64,000 nucleotides of DNA from Alicyclobacillus suci (GTDB lineage Bacteria > Bacillota > Bacilli > Alicyclobacillales > Alicyclobacillaceae), in the NCBI RefSeq assembly GCF_017329615.1, contig NZ_JAFMTW010000004.1:1-64000 (forward strand), given 5' to 3'. A model generated the notes under the pieces. It did not search any database, was not told the DNA's origin, and saw only the letters and a program-made list of their open reading frames with translations. A program made the translations under genes and the position numbers. Shown here piece after piece: positions 38,145-46,851 of the stretch (positions are counted from its first letter, which is position 1; each line of letters starts with the position of its first letter).

Positions 38145-39164
38145 TTACGCCCACGATTGCCAGGTGTCAAGGGATAGTTGTGCATACGCGTTGAGCGAGA
38201 GATCATTCTCTTTGCCCTGCTGAAAGCGATAATACCCGGCGCTCGCAATCATGGCAGCGTTGTCCGTGCACCAACGAAGCGGCGGGAAGACGACCTCCAC
38301 CCCAGTCGCCGAAGCGAGTGCGGTAAAGCGGGATCGGAGACCACGGTTTGCCGCCACACCGCCCGCGACGACAAGTCGCTGGTAGCCCGTGTGGGCGAGC
38401 GCCCGCCTTGTCTTCTCCTCCAGCACGTCAATCACTGCCGCCTGAAAGCTCGCACACACGTCCTTTGCATCTATCTCCTCGCGTCGGTTCCGCTGCTTTG
38501 TGAGCGCATTGTTGACAGCCGACTTTAATCCGCTGAAGCTAAAGTCGTAGCCCTCTTCATCCAGCAGGCCACGCGGGAACGCATACGCCTCTTGGTTTCC
38601 GTCGTGGGCGAGCTCGTCCACCTTCGGTCCACCCGGGTAGGCGAGGCCAATCAGCCTGGCGACTTTGTCGTAGGCCTCACCGGCGGCATCGTCGCGCGTC
38701 CCGCCGAGCTTGGTAAAGCAAAACTGCTCGTCCACCGTCAGCAATTCCGTGTGCCCACCAGACACGACAAGACACAAAAACGGCGGGCGAATCTGCGAAT
38801 TGAGCGTAGCCGCCGCAACGTGACCGGCGATGTGGTGAACACCAATCAGTGGCTTGCCAGTCGCCAGCGCGTATCCCTTGGCGGCAGAGACGCCGACAAG
38901 GAGTGAGCCTAACAGCCCTGGCCCGCAAGTCACTGCGATAGCGTCGACGTCCTGCCATGTAGAGCCCGCTTCCCGAAACGTCTCATCGACGACGCGCGTG
39001 ATGTCCTCGACGTGGTGACGGGAGGCGACTTCCGGGACCACACCGCCAAAAGCAGCGTGAATCTGCATCTGCGTCGCAGTCACCTCGCTAATGAGTTCCC
39101 GGCCATCGCGGACCAGTGCCGCCGACGTCTCGTCGCAACTTGTCTCAATGCCTAAAATGATCAA
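38145..39164 (-). CDS. tsaD: tRNA t6A synthesis threonylcarbamoyltransferase TsaD
   Basis: TsaD transfers the threonylcarbamoyl group to A37 of ANN-decoding tRNAs. From the TTG at 39164, behind GGAGG and overlapping the rimI stop as TTGA, the protein has 339 residues, the usual size, and begins with the ASKHA-fold strand LIILGIETSCDETSAAL. Metal-binding histidines are in VHHIAGHVAAA, and the nucleotide site GGHTELL and the VAGGVAANRGLR segment are present. A longer frame to 39215 runs into rimI and lacks homology. It is the last gene of thiL-tsaE-tsaB-rimI-tsaD. Confidence 0.97.
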   Translation of the reverse strand: MIILGIETSCDETSAALVRDGRELISEVTATQMQIHAAFGGVVPEVASRHHVEDITRVVDETFREAGSTWQDVDAIAVTCGPGLLGSLLVGVSAAKGYALATGKPLIGVHHIAGHVAAATLNSQIRPPFLCLVVSGGHTELLTVDEQFCFTKLGGTRDDAAGEAYDKVARLIGLAYPGGPKVDELAHDGNQEAYAFPRGLLDEEGYDFSFSGLKSAVNNALTKQRNRREEIDAKDVCASFQAAVIDVLEEKTRRALAHTGYQRLVVAGGVAANRGLRSRFTALASATGVEVVFPPLRWCTDNAAMIASAGYYRFQQGKENDLSLNAYAQLSLDTWQSWA

Positions 39165-39655
39165 ATTCGTTCTCCTCCGGCTGTCACTCTGTCCATCGGA
39201 GATAAATCCACCCACATGATGATGGCATCCTCCTTGTTGTCGGTGTAATAACCTTTACGCAGCCCGACGCGCTCAAAACCGTACTTTTTATACAGGTTCT
39301 GCGCCACCGTATTCGAGACGCGCACCTCCAAGGTCATCTTGCGCCCACCGTTGGCAGCACACAAGGACATCAGTGTGCGCAGCAACTTGTCGCCTAGTTT
39401 GCGGCCGCGATAATCCGGATCTACCGCGATATTCGTCACATGCCCCTCATCGAGAATCAACCACAAGCCGCCATAGCCCACCACACGGCCATCCAATTCT
39501 GCGACCACATAGCGCGCGAGTTTATTCTCTACCAATTCACCAAGAAATGCGGCTCGCGACCACGGCGCCGTAAACGCACGGCGCTCGACTTGCAAGACTT
39601 GGTCCAAGTCTTGCAGCAACATCCGACGAATGACCACATCTTCTACTGTACTCAC
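39161..39655 (-). CDS. rimI: Ribosomal protein S18-alanine N-acetyltransferase RimI
   Basis: This 164-residue GNAT acetyltransferase has the acetyl-CoA loop VDPDYRGRKLGDKLLRTL near residue 75-92 and the YKKYGFERVGLRKGYYTDNKEDAIIM C-terminal segment typical of RimI. It overlaps tsaB upstream (ATGA) and tsaD downstream (TTGA). The family acetylates the N-terminus of S18; substrate use outside enterobacteria is less certain. Confidence 0.93.
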   Translation of the reverse strand: MSTVEDVVIRRMLLQDLDQVLQVERRAFTAPWSRAAFLGELVENKLARYVVAELDGRVVGYGGLWLILDEGHVTNIAVDPDYRGRKLGDKLLRTLMSLCAANGGRKMTLEVRVSNTVAQNLYKKYGFERVGLRKGYYTDNKEDAIIMWVDLSPMDRVTAGGERI

Positions 39656-40413
39656 GGTCGCTCGCCTCCTTTTTGCCGCAATTCCAGCTTTACTTCTGCT
39701 TCTACAGGCAATGCGTAATCGGGTAAAACGGTGTGGATGCGCTCCCCCGCAAAAACAGGATATTCGTCACGCAACGCGAGCCGGAATAACGCGTCTGCAA
39801 ACCGCGTGGAAACATCTCCCCACGACAAGGGCAACAAGTCCACCGAAAGATTTACGAGCGCCAACTCGTCCGGCGGAAAGTCGTGGACGAGGACAGCCGG
39901 CACGACAGACGTATGCGCAGGAACCTGCGCGAGCCAGTCGGCAATCGATTGAACCTGCGCCTCCGATCTCGACGCCAAACGGCCGCCCACAACCGTAAAC
40001 CAGGCACCAAACGCCCGATGGCGCCGCGCGAACAACAGAACCAATACCGAGACTTCCGCCCCATCCGCCGGGGCCGGCACCCCCAAACCTGCCGCCAACG
40101 CAATCGCGTCGAGCGTCGGTACCGCTATAAGTGGCACCTGCAGCACATGCGCCATCGCCTTGCCGGTGGCCACCGCCATCCGCACGCCAGTATACGATCC
40201 CGGCCCAACCCCCACACCGATTCGCTCAACTTCCCAGGGGTGAAAACCGGCCGACTGCATCACAAACGAAATCGACGGCTGCAACAAGCGCGAATGCCCA
40301 CGCGGTACACGTTGGGTGACGGCCGACAGCAGCGTCCCGTCCAAATGACCCGCGGCGACCGCCATCGCGTCCGTGGCCGTATCCATCACAATCACGCCCA
40401 TGCGTCCATCCAC
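39652..40413 (-). CDS. tsaB: t6A synthesis protein TsaB
   Basis: TsaB is a catalytically degenerate paralogue of TsaD that forms the core dimer of the t6A complex. The 253-residue protein begins VIVMDTATDAMAVAAG and shows the conserved IGVGVGPGSYTGVRMAVATGKAMA segment near residue 65-88. Its start overlaps the tsaE end by 22 bases and its stop overlaps rimI by four, so the complex subunits are co-translated. Confidence 0.93.
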   Translation of the reverse strand: MDGRMGVIVMDTATDAMAVAAGHLDGTLLSAVTQRVPRGHSRLLQPSISFVMQSAGFHPWEVERIGVGVGPGSYTGVRMAVATGKAMAHVLQVPLIAVPTLDAIALAAGLGVPAPADGAEVSVLVLLFARRHRAFGAWFTVVGGRLASRSEAQVQSIADWLAQVPAHTSVVPAVLVHDFPPDELALVNLSVDLLPLSWGDVSTRFADALFRLALRDEYPVFAGERIHTVLPDYALPVEAEVKLELRQKGGERP

Positions 40414-40916
40414 TCCTGCAAACGTTGTCGTGCCGACGCACCTTCGGCGCGAACGCGAAGTTCCCGTGTCGTCGCGCGGGTATCGTCATCCGCCGCTTGG
40501 GAGCCGTGCGCAATGTGAACCGACAAATAGTCGTCTAAATCCGCTTCCACACCGCGCGCCCACTCAATTAACACCACACTAGACCCATCCAGATAATCGT
40601 CAAATCCGATTTGCGCTAACATAGCCGGATGCAAAGTGACCGCCTCAGCAGTCGGTTCGTCGTATAACCGATATAAATCCATATGAATCAAGGGCAGCCG
40701 CCCTTCATACTCCGCGACGAGCGTAAACGTCGGACTGGTCACAGGTTCAGCGACGCCAAGTCCCTGCGCAATCCCCTGCGCGAAATGCGTCTTCCCGGCG
40801 CCCAAAGGGCCTCCGAGCAACACCACGTCGCCAGCCTGCAATACCCCGCCAAGACACACGCCGAAGCGCCTTGTCTCATCTGGGCTCGTCGTTGTCATCA
40901 ACCATTCGTTTGCCAT
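40392..40916 (-). CDS. tsaE: t6A synthesis ATPase TsaE
   Basis: TsaE is the small P-loop ATPase needed for turnover of the TsaBD complex. From the ATG at 40916, preceded by AAAGGGAG, the protein has 174 residues: Walker A LGGPLGAGKTHFAQGIA, the conserved VTSPTFTLVAEYEG and the HMDLYRL segment. The frame is open upstream to 40970 but without homology. The C-terminal 50 residues are longer than in most TsaE. Confidence 0.93.
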   Translation of the reverse strand: MANEWLMTTTSPDETRRFGVCLGGVLQAGDVVLLGGPLGAGKTHFAQGIAQGLGVAEPVTSPTFTLVAEYEGRLPLIHMDLYRLYDEPTAEAVTLHPAMLAQIGFDDYLDGSSVVLIEWARGVEADLDDYLSVHIAHGSQAADDDTRATTRELRVRAEGASARQRLQEWMDAWA

Positions 40917-40979
40917 TGTTGTCTCCCTTTGCGCGCTCGCCCAAACGCAGTTTGCGTCCCCGTCGAGCACGCGTCCAAA

Positions 40980-41966
40980 TCACGCATCATCGCGTTTAAA
41001 GTGATTGTATCCCTTCGAATCAAGCACTTCCATCTGACCATCCGACCGCCGCATGACCACGCCATCCCCTTCATCGACGCGACCAATCCGGGTAACGGGC
41101 ACGTTCAGCGCGCTCGCCCCCGCCAAAAGCGCCGCAAACGCCCGATTCGGCGCCGCGCCCACCAACTCGTAATCTTCGCCGCCGTACAAGGCGTACGACA
41201 GTGGATCCCGCTCCACAGCACGCGCCAACTCAACGACCTCCGGCAGCACTGGCAGCTTGTCCGCGTCAATCACGCACCGCACACCACTCGCCGTGGCAAT
41301 CTCATTCAGTTCGCTCGCCAAGCCGTCGCTCACGTCGTTGAGCGCATGCACGCCCGCTGTCGCACACAGGCTTCCGATGGCAACCCGAGGCTCTGGGCGC
41401 TGATGGCGTTCAATCAGGCACGCCTTCGAAATGGCAGACACCGGCGTCGCTTCCTGCATCACTTGCAAGCCCGCACTCGATCCGCCGAGCCGCCCCGTGA
41501 CGAACAGAATATCCCCCGGTCTCGCGCCAGATCTGGGAATCGGATTCGCTGCCTCCCCGATGACGGTGGTCGTCACGACGAGCGGCCCACTCGTCGAAAC
41601 GACGTCGCCGCCAATAACATGGCAGCCAAAACGCTCCGTCACTTCGCGGAATCCGTCATATACCCGCTCCAGTCGCTCAGGCGCCCAGCCACTGGGAATC
41701 GCGATGGATACGACGGCATACTTCGGCTGTCCGCCCATGGCTGCGATATCGCTCACCGAGACCGCAAGCGACTTATATCCAAGGTTGTAATCCGTCAAGG
41801 TCGTCGCCAAAAAATGAACGCCCTCGACCATCGTATCGGTCGTCACCACAAAAGGCGCACCGCCTGTTCGCACGACAGCCGCGTCGTCCCCGATGCCCAA
41901 GAGCACATCCGCGCCTGGTTTTGGCAGTCGCCGGGCAAGCGCTGCAATCAGCCCAAACTCGTCCAC
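40980..41966 (-). CDS. thiL: Thiamine-monophosphate kinase
   Basis: ThiL phosphorylates thiamine phosphate to the active cofactor thiamine diphosphate. The 328-residue protein has the PurM-like fold with MDEFGLIAALAR at the start, the metal-site GIGDDAAVV near residue 25, VTTDTMVEGVHF, and SVSDIAAMGGQPKY, followed by DVSDGLASELNEIA and YGGEDYEL. It starts the operon with the t6A genes, as in B. subtilis. No thiamine riboswitch was seen upstream. Confidence 0.95.
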   Translation of the reverse strand: MDEFGLIAALARRLPKPGADVLLGIGDDAAVVRTGGAPFVVTTDTMVEGVHFLATTLTDYNLGYKSLAVSVSDIAAMGGQPKYAVVSIAIPSGWAPERLERVYDGFREVTERFGCHVIGGDVVSTSGPLVVTTTVIGEAANPIPRSGARPGDILFVTGRLGGSSAGLQVMQEATPVSAISKACLIERHQRPEPRVAIGSLCATAGVHALNDVSDGLASELNEIATASGVRCVIDADKLPVLPEVVELARAVERDPLSYALYGGEDYELVGAAPNRAFAALLAGASALNVPVTRIGRVDEGDGVVMRRSDGQMEVLDSKGYNHFKRDDA

Positions 41967-42087
41967 CTGAGCAGTTCCTCCTGTCTTCCTGAACCTGCTT
42001 TCTATTTCATCATAACAGTGTCAAAAGGCATGTTCGACGCCTCTTGTCCATACATATGAATTTGAGTTGACATTGCGGGGTGCAAAT

Positions 42088-42711
42088 ATGGAATACCTAA
42101 TGGCGTGGATTCACAGCATTACATCGGGCATTGTGTCGCTCGGTTACCCAGGCGTCTATATTGCCATGGTCTTAGAGGGACTGGGCATGCCTTTCCCAGG
42201 TGACGCATTTCTCGCATTTTACGGTTACGCCGTCTCCGAACAGGAGATGAACGGCATCGCCGTGTGGTGCATCGGTTCACTTGGCTACTTCACTGGCGTC
42301 TCCATCATCTTCTGGCTTGTGCGCAAGTTTGGGAGCCTCGTGCTCAATCCACTCTATCGTATTCACATCTTGAGCCCCGAGCGCCTCGACCATACGTCCA
42401 CCCTGATGCGTCGCTTTAGCGCACTTGTCCTAATACCAGGCCGTTTTCTGCCCGGCATCCGGTCCCTCAGCACCTACGCCGCCGCCTTCGTCGACATGCC
42501 CTACAGCACCTTTACAGCATATACCATTGTCGGATCAATCATCTGGTGCGGTGCCTGGATAGGCCTCGGCTTCTGGTTCGGCGAAAATGTGCAGACTTTG
42601 CTGAAGCACGTCCAGTCGACCTTGACATGGGTCACGATTGTCATTGTTCTGCTGGCTCTGCTAGTCTTTATCATAAAGCGACTTCAATCGAAAACGAGGA
42701 GTGGGCAATGA
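42088..42711 (+). CDS. DedA/SNARE-associated (VTT) family membrane protein
   Basis: This 207-residue protein shows the DedA landmarks EGLGMPFPGDAFLAFYGYAV near residue 28-47 and the conserved arginines in PGRFLPGIRSLSTYAAA, with four to five hydrophobic helices. DedA proteins are linked to membrane potential and, in some members, flipping of undecaprenyl phosphate or phospholipids. The ATG at 42088 has GGGGTG upstream; the frame is open from 42067. It is divergent from thiL and followed closely by a DUF1450 gene. Confidence 0.88.
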   Translation: MEYLMAWIHSITSGIVSLGYPGVYIAMVLEGLGMPFPGDAFLAFYGYAVSEQEMNGIAVWCIGSLGYFTGVSIIFWLVRKFGSLVLNPLYRIHILSPERLDHTSTLMRRFSALVLIPGRFLPGIRSLSTYAAAFVDMPYSTFTAYTIVGSIIWCGAWIGLGFWFGENVQTLLKHVQSTLTWVTIVIVLLALLVFIIKRLQSKTRSGQ

Positions 42712-42714
42712 GCC

Positions 42715-42981
42715 GTGCGCGTAGAATGGTGTGTTCACAACGAAAAACTAGGTGTCCGAAAGACGATTGAAGAAGTCAAACACTGGCTGCAAAGCCAAGA
42801 GGCCGCTACCGCAAATCCGCCAGTGGTGGAATTTGAACGCTACGCCTGTGTGGAAGACTGCGCACAATGCGTCCGCCAGCCGTTCGTCCTCGTGAACCAG
42901 CGCGAATCTCTCACTGCCCCCTCCGGCGAAGAATTGACGACACTACTCCTGAACCGATTTCGCGACCAACACAAACCGTAG
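42715..42981 (+). CDS. DUF1450 (YuzB-like) cysteine-containing protein
   Basis: The 88-residue protein begins with VEWCVHNEKLG and carries the C-x3-C-x2-C pattern CVEDCAQC near residues 45-52, followed by FVLVNQRESLTAP, matching the DUF1450 fold of thioredoxin-like ferredoxin shape. The GTG start at 42715 lies rather far behind a GAGGAG site within the end of the DedA gene. Function is unknown; the cysteines suggest metal binding or redox chemistry. Confidence 0.75.
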   Translation: MRVEWCVHNEKLGVRKTIEEVKHWLQSQEAATANPPVVEFERYACVEDCAQCVRQPFVLVNQRESLTAPSGEELTTLLLNRFRDQHKP

Positions 42982-43012
42982 ATTCGCCACAATACATCGC
43001 CATCGCACATGC

Positions 43013-43049
43013 AAATCGGGTACCCCCATTGGTGGGGGGGTACCCGATT
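43013..43049. terminator. Strong inverted repeat between convergent genes
   Basis: AATCGGGTACCCCC pairs with GGGGGTACCCGATT (14-base arms) across a short loop. It lies between the ends of the DUF1450 and DUF2922 genes, so a bidirectional terminator is the simplest reading, though no clear T-run follows on either strand. Confidence 0.65.
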
Positions 43050-43066
43050 CGTCACATTACATTACT

Positions 43067-43285
43067 TTACGCGATAGTCGTTGTGTCCGTCTGCGTCTCC
43101 TGCGCAGGCAATGCCTGCGTAATGGCACCTTGGGGAAAACTGAACACATTCTTGTTGACGATGGTTTGCACCGCGTTGTTCACGGCGCTCGCATCGACGG
43201 GTTGTTTCGGATTGGGGATGTTCACGCGAACCTTCTTATTCTGGTCCGTCATAAATGACAAGTACAGCGAAAACTTTGTCGCCAC
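43067..43285 (-). CDS. DUF2922 family protein
   Basis: The 72-residue protein fits the small DUF2922 family: FSLYLSFMTDQNKKVRVNIPNPKQPVDASAVNNAVQTIVNKNVF followed by a Gln/Thr-rich tail. It is encoded behind a DUF1659 gene, the usual partnership in Bacillota, where such pairs stand alone or beside spore genes. The function is not known. Confidence 0.85.
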   Translation of the reverse strand: MATKFSLYLSFMTDQNKKVRVNIPNPKQPVDASAVNNAVQTIVNKNVFSFPQGAITQALPAQETQTDTTTIA

Positions 43286-43322
43286 GTTGCTTCACCTCCC
43301 CCCTTGCCGTCTTCATACGCGC

Positions 43323-43577
43323 TTACGCGCCTGTCGTCGGTGCGGTGTTCGTCGATGCATCCTGCGTGATAACCACTTGGTCGACCCGCGCAATCTGCAC
43401 GAGCGGCTCACCAATGAGCGCTGCGAGTGCCTGTCCGACGGCGAGCAAGTCGTCATCTGACGCGTTCATTGCGACATTCGCATAGTTCGTGTTGCGCATC
43501 TTCGGTTGACCACTGGCCGTGGTACCGTTCTGCGTCTGAATTTGCAAAATGCGGCTGACTGGCGTTGTCTGTGCCAT
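43323..43577 (-). CDS. DUF1659 family protein
   Basis: This 84-residue protein starts at the ATG at 43577, behind GAGGAGG; a longer frame to 43622 is unlikely. It shows the DUF1659 pattern RILQIQTQNGTTASGQPKMRNTNYANVAMNASDDDLLAVGQALAALIGEPL. It forms a pair with the DUF2922 gene, 37 bases downstream. Only 39 bases separate it from a divergent kinase fragment, so its promoter must lie inside that fragment. Confidence 0.85.
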   Translation of the reverse strand: MAQTTPVSRILQIQTQNGTTASGQPKMRNTNYANVAMNASDDDLLAVGQALAALIGEPLVQIARVDQVVITQDASTNTAPTTGA

Positions 43578-43616
43578 TTGTGTCGCCTCCTCTCTGCGCT
43601 GTGCGCATGAGAGGAA

Positions 43617-43955
43617 ATGCACTTTTCACTGCCAAACGGGGACAGGGACAAATTGTTACAGGCGCTCATCAATGTCGTCGGGAATTCCGTCAAATATGCC
43701 AAAAACCAAATTCAAATCAAGGTCAGCTTAATCCGCAACGATATTGAAATCTCCGTCATGGATGATGGAGACGGTATTCCAGAGACATTGCTACCACATG
43801 TGTTTCATCGTTTCGTTAGAGGGAAAGATGGCGAAACCGGCCTGGGACTGGCCATCTCAAGAGCCATTGTCGAACGTTGCGGCGGCGTCATCACTGCTCA
43901 AAACCTCGATACAGGCGGCGCAAGCGTAATGATGCGCTTCCCTGCGCCTGCGTGA
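43617..43955 (+). pseudogene. 5'-truncated sensor histidine kinase (HATPase domain only)
   Basis: The 112-residue frame contains just the ATP-binding domain of a histidine kinase: N box LLQALINVVGNSVKYA, G1 box DDGDGIP, F box VFHRFVR and G2 box GETGLGLAISRAI, to a normal C-terminus. There is no dimerisation domain, no phosphorylatable histidine and no sensor. A TGA at 43608 closes the frame upstream, and the ATG at 43617 is too close to the purine-rich stretch to be well initiated. It looks like the 3' end of a deleted kinase gene, although translation as a free HATPase domain cannot be excluded. Confidence 0.7.
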
Positions 43956-43990
43956 GAAGCGTTGCGGCGATGTCCCGCACAAAGTAAGAT

Positions 43991-44018
43991 GGCGCCCGCC
44001 CCACTGAGCGGACGCCCA
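43991..44018. terminator. GC-rich hairpin between the kinase fragment and the symporter gene
   Basis: GGCGCCCGCCCC and GAGCGGACGCCC form an imperfect stem (GGCG-CCGC with GCGG-CGCC) between two convergent genes. It has no strong T-run; termination is a guess from position. Confidence 0.35.
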
Positions 44019-44030
44019 ACTTCCTCGTCT

Positions 44031-45536
44031 TCACGCATTTGGACCGTAGTCCGATGCGATGGTCTGATCTGCCCCGTTATAAACTTTTGCCGCCCGGAAT
44101 ACCAGCGTCAATACAACCGTGACGACGATGTTTAGAATCAGCGCCCAAATTCCGGCGTACGCGGATACCGAGGTACCAAACCAATGAATGGCGTAGGTGG
44201 TCGATTTATAACCAGTCGATCCCCACATATAAATGCCGTACAAGATTCCAACCAGCCAGCCAATGAGCAGTGCTCGCCGATGAAACCATCCCGTATACAG
44301 CGTAAACACGAGCGCGGGCACCGTTTGAAGGATGAGAATGCCCCCCACTTGCTGCAGTGAGATGGCATACTGCTGTGGAAATCCAAGAATGAACACCAAC
44401 GCGCCAACCTTGACGAGCAAGGATACCCCTTTTGCCACATTCGCCTCGTGTTTTTCCGAGGACTGTTTGTGAAAAAAGGCCCGGTAGATATTGCGCGTAA
44501 ACAGATTCGATGCAGCGATTGACATGATAGCGGCTGGGACCAGTGCGCCAATGGCAATCGCGGCGAACGCAAAACCTGCAAACCACCCTGGAAACTCCTT
44601 GAGGAACAGAAGTGGAACGGCCTGGTTGGTGTTGCTCGTATGAATGCCTACAGCTAGCGCCATCAATCCGAGCAATGTGATGAGGCCGAGGCCAAATGTA
44701 TACGCAGGCAACAGCGCCATGTTTTTCTTGATGGTTCTCCGGCTATCCGCGCTGAAAATACCCGTTAGCGTATGCGGGTAGACATACGCTGCAAGGGCGG
44801 ATCCCAATGCCAACGTCGCGTACAGCGTAGCACTCTGATTCGGGAGAATTAACGCGCCTGGCGGATTGTGCGTCGCCAGTGCGGCTTGCGCCACTGTAAA
44901 CATGCGATGGAAACCGCCCAGCTTAATGGGAATGACCACCACTGCCACAATGACCGTGATATATATCATCAAATCCTTCACAATCGCGATGAGCGCAGGC
45001 GCACGCAACCCACTGGTCAACGTATACAGCGCCAACACGACAAACGCCACGATGAGCGGCCACTCGCCTTGTAACCCCATGGCGCTGATCACGGCTTGCA
45101 TGCCAACCAACTGCAACGCGATGTAGGGCATGACCGCAACAATGCCTGTGACGGCAACGGCCAAGGCCAACCACCTGTCGCCAAAGCGGCCTTCCACGTA
45201 GTCGGCGGCTGTGACATAGCCGTGTTTCTTACAAACAGACCACAGCCTTGGCAGGATAAGAAAGAAGATAGGATAGACCACAATTGTATACGGAACAGCG
45301 TAAAAAGCCAGTGCGCCCGCTCCATACATCAAGGCTGGCACCGCAATAAACGTATAGGCGGTGTAGAAGTCTCCGCCCACCAAAAACCACGTGACAAGCG
45401 TCCCAAACCGCCGACCCGCAAGTCCCCACTCCTCAATGGAATCGAGGCTACCCCTGCGCCAACGGGCGGCAAGAAAGCCAACGACAGTGACTAAAACAAA
45501 AAACACAATAAAGACGGAAAGTGCAGTCCACTGCAT
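44031..45536 (-). CDS. Sodium:solute symporter (SSS family, monocarboxylate-type)
   Basis: The 501-residue protein has about 13 hydrophobic helices and SSS-family segments such as EWGLAGRRFGTLVTWFLVGGDFYTAYTF near the N-terminus and SALAAYVYPHTLTGIFSADSRRTIKKN in the middle. The close relatives I recognise include MctP-like pyruvate or lactate carriers, but the substrate is uncertain. A small DUF3311 protein is encoded 28 bases upstream, a partnership seen with this SSS subgroup. Confidence 0.88.
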   Translation of the reverse strand: MQWTALSVFIVFFVLVTVVGFLAARWRRGSLDSIEEWGLAGRRFGTLVTWFLVGGDFYTAYTFIAVPALMYGAGALAFYAVPYTIVVYPIFFLILPRLWSVCKKHGYVTAADYVEGRFGDRWLALAVAVTGIVAVMPYIALQLVGMQAVISAMGLQGEWPLIVAFVVLALYTLTSGLRAPALIAIVKDLMIYITVIVAVVVIPIKLGGFHRMFTVAQAALATHNPPGALILPNQSATLYATLALGSALAAYVYPHTLTGIFSADSRRTIKKNMALLPAYTFGLGLITLLGLMALAVGIHTSNTNQAVPLLFLKEFPGWFAGFAFAAIAIGALVPAAIMSIAASNLFTRNIYRAFFHKQSSEKHEANVAKGVSLLVKVGALVFILGFPQQYAISLQQVGGILILQTVPALVFTLYTGWFHRRALLIGWLVGILYGIYMWGSTGYKSTTYAIHWFGTSVSAYAGIWALILNIVVTVVLTLVFRAAKVYNGADQTIASDYGPNA

Positions 45537-45564
45537 GACAGTCCCCCCCTTCCCCTATATGTAG

Positions 45565-45771
45565 CTATTCATTTTTCGTGAGGGCATACACAATCAGGGT
45601 AATCACCGAACTAATGATGACCCACAACATTTGGTACCAATAGAAAAAAGGAATCCCCCAGAGTTCAGGCGTCTCTGATGAATAAATTGGAGGAATCAGC
45701 GTGCCAACGAGCGGCAACAACAAAAGCAGATACCACCAGCGGCTTCTCCTCTTCTCACCGACCTGATTCAC
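45565..45771 (-). CDS. DUF3311 small membrane protein
   Basis: From the GTG at 45771, behind GGAGGGGGG, this 68-residue protein has a basic start (VNQVGEKRRSRWWYLLLLL) and two hydrophobic helices, one with IPPIYSSETPELWGIPFFYWYQMLW, the DUF3311 hallmark. DUF3311 proteins accompany SSS symporters and may be accessory subunits. The frame upstream to 45864 lacks homology. Confidence 0.8.
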   Translation of the reverse strand: MNQVGEKRRSRWWYLLLLLPLVGTLIPPIYSSETPELWGIPFFYWYQMLWVIISSVITLIVYALTKNE

Positions 45772-46082
45772 GACGACACCCCCCTCCTGCAAGCAAGTGG
45801 ACAACAGCAGATAGGAAGCGCTTTCATCTATCCGCTTCCGGTTTCGATTATAGTGCAAACGCAAATTTCGTCAAACGAGTGGCTCAACCCATGATGGACG
45901 TCAAATCTGGAAGGTTCGGCGCCCAACTGTCCGACGACGGTCACGCACCAAACCCCATTTCACTCGACGCATCAGCATCGGGTACACCCGTTGGATGATC
46001 AGCAGCACCATCAGCGCGGTAAACACCTGACGGGCCACCGGGTGGCCGCAGCCCCCACGGTGCCCACCGCCGCTACAACCGC

Positions 46083-46820
46083 CTACCGCACGGCAGCCTC
46101 GACGAGCGCACGGAATAGGCCGAGAACCTTCTCGTCGTCGCGCCAGAGGTTTTCTGGGTGCCATTGAACCGCGAGCGTGAATGCATCGGCCCCCGTCGAC
46201 TCTACGCCTTCCACAAGGCCGTCGGGATCCCATGCGACAGCGCGCAGCGACTTTGCGACGTCCTTGACCGCCTGATGGTGGAAGGAATTGACGCGGATAG
46301 ACGTCTCTCCGCCGAAGCACGCGGCCAAACGGCTCGCGGCATCAATCTTGACGCGATGGCTCAAATGGTTGCGCGGAGCCTTCTGTGAATGCTGAATCTT
46401 GCCCTTCCACTGCCGAGGCAAATCCTGATATAATGTGCCACCCAGTGCGACGTTGATGACCTGCATGCCACGGCAAATGCCGAGAATCGGCTTACGCTGT
46501 GCGCGCATCATTTGAACGAGCGCAATTTCCAGCGCGTCGCGCTGCGCGATGACGTCGCCCAAGCCATATTGAGGGTCCTGGCCGTAAAGGGCGGGGTCAA
46601 CATCCTCGCCCCCACTCAACACCAGGCCGTCCAGACGCTTTGCCAATTCGCCCAGCGCCACCTCATCCGTGAGATACGGAATGACCACGGGGATACCGTC
46701 CACTCGTTCAATGCCTAGCGCGTAGTCATCCGACAAAAAGACGCCTTGCAGCGGCAGACCTGGCAAATTACTTTGGCGTGTCTGGCGCATACCGGTAAGG
46801 CCGATCAACGGTTTTGTCAT
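46083..46820 (-). CDS. Class I amidotransferase (peptidase C26, PuuD-like)
   Basis: The 245-residue protein has the C26 layout: KPLIGLTGM at the start, GLVLSGGEDVDPALYG near residue 66, nucleophile Cys116 in PILGICRGMQVINVALGGTLYQD, and the histidine-glutamate pair in VQWHPENLW. Family members hydrolyse gamma-glutamyl amides such as gamma-glutamyl-GABA or similar. The substrate here is unknown. It follows ahcY by 31 bases on the same strand. Confidence 0.88.
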   Translation of the reverse strand: MTKPLIGLTGMRQTRQSNLPGLPLQGVFLSDDYALGIERVDGIPVVIPYLTDEVALGELAKRLDGLVLSGGEDVDPALYGQDPQYGLGDVIAQRDALEIALVQMMRAQRKPILGICRGMQVINVALGGTLYQDLPRQWKGKIQHSQKAPRNHLSHRVKIDAASRLAACFGGETSIRVNSFHHQAVKDVAKSLRAVAWDPDGLVEGVESTGADAFTLAVQWHPENLWRDDEKVLGLFRALVEAAVR

Positions 46821-46851
46821 TTAAATGCCCCCTCGAACCCCACAAGGCCGT

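Noticed and set aside
39165..39215. A longer TsaD beginning at 39215
   Set aside because: The extra 17 residues run inside rimI and lack homology; the TTG at 39164 has GGAGG and the family N-terminus.
40683..42059. A 458-codon plus-strand frame covering tsaE and thiL
   Set aside because: Antisense shadow of two conserved genes; no ribosome binding site or domain.
45901..46320. A 139-codon minus-strand frame overlapping the amidotransferase gene
   Set aside because: Its first two thirds are a shadow of the amidotransferase frame; only the last part after 46082 could be coding.
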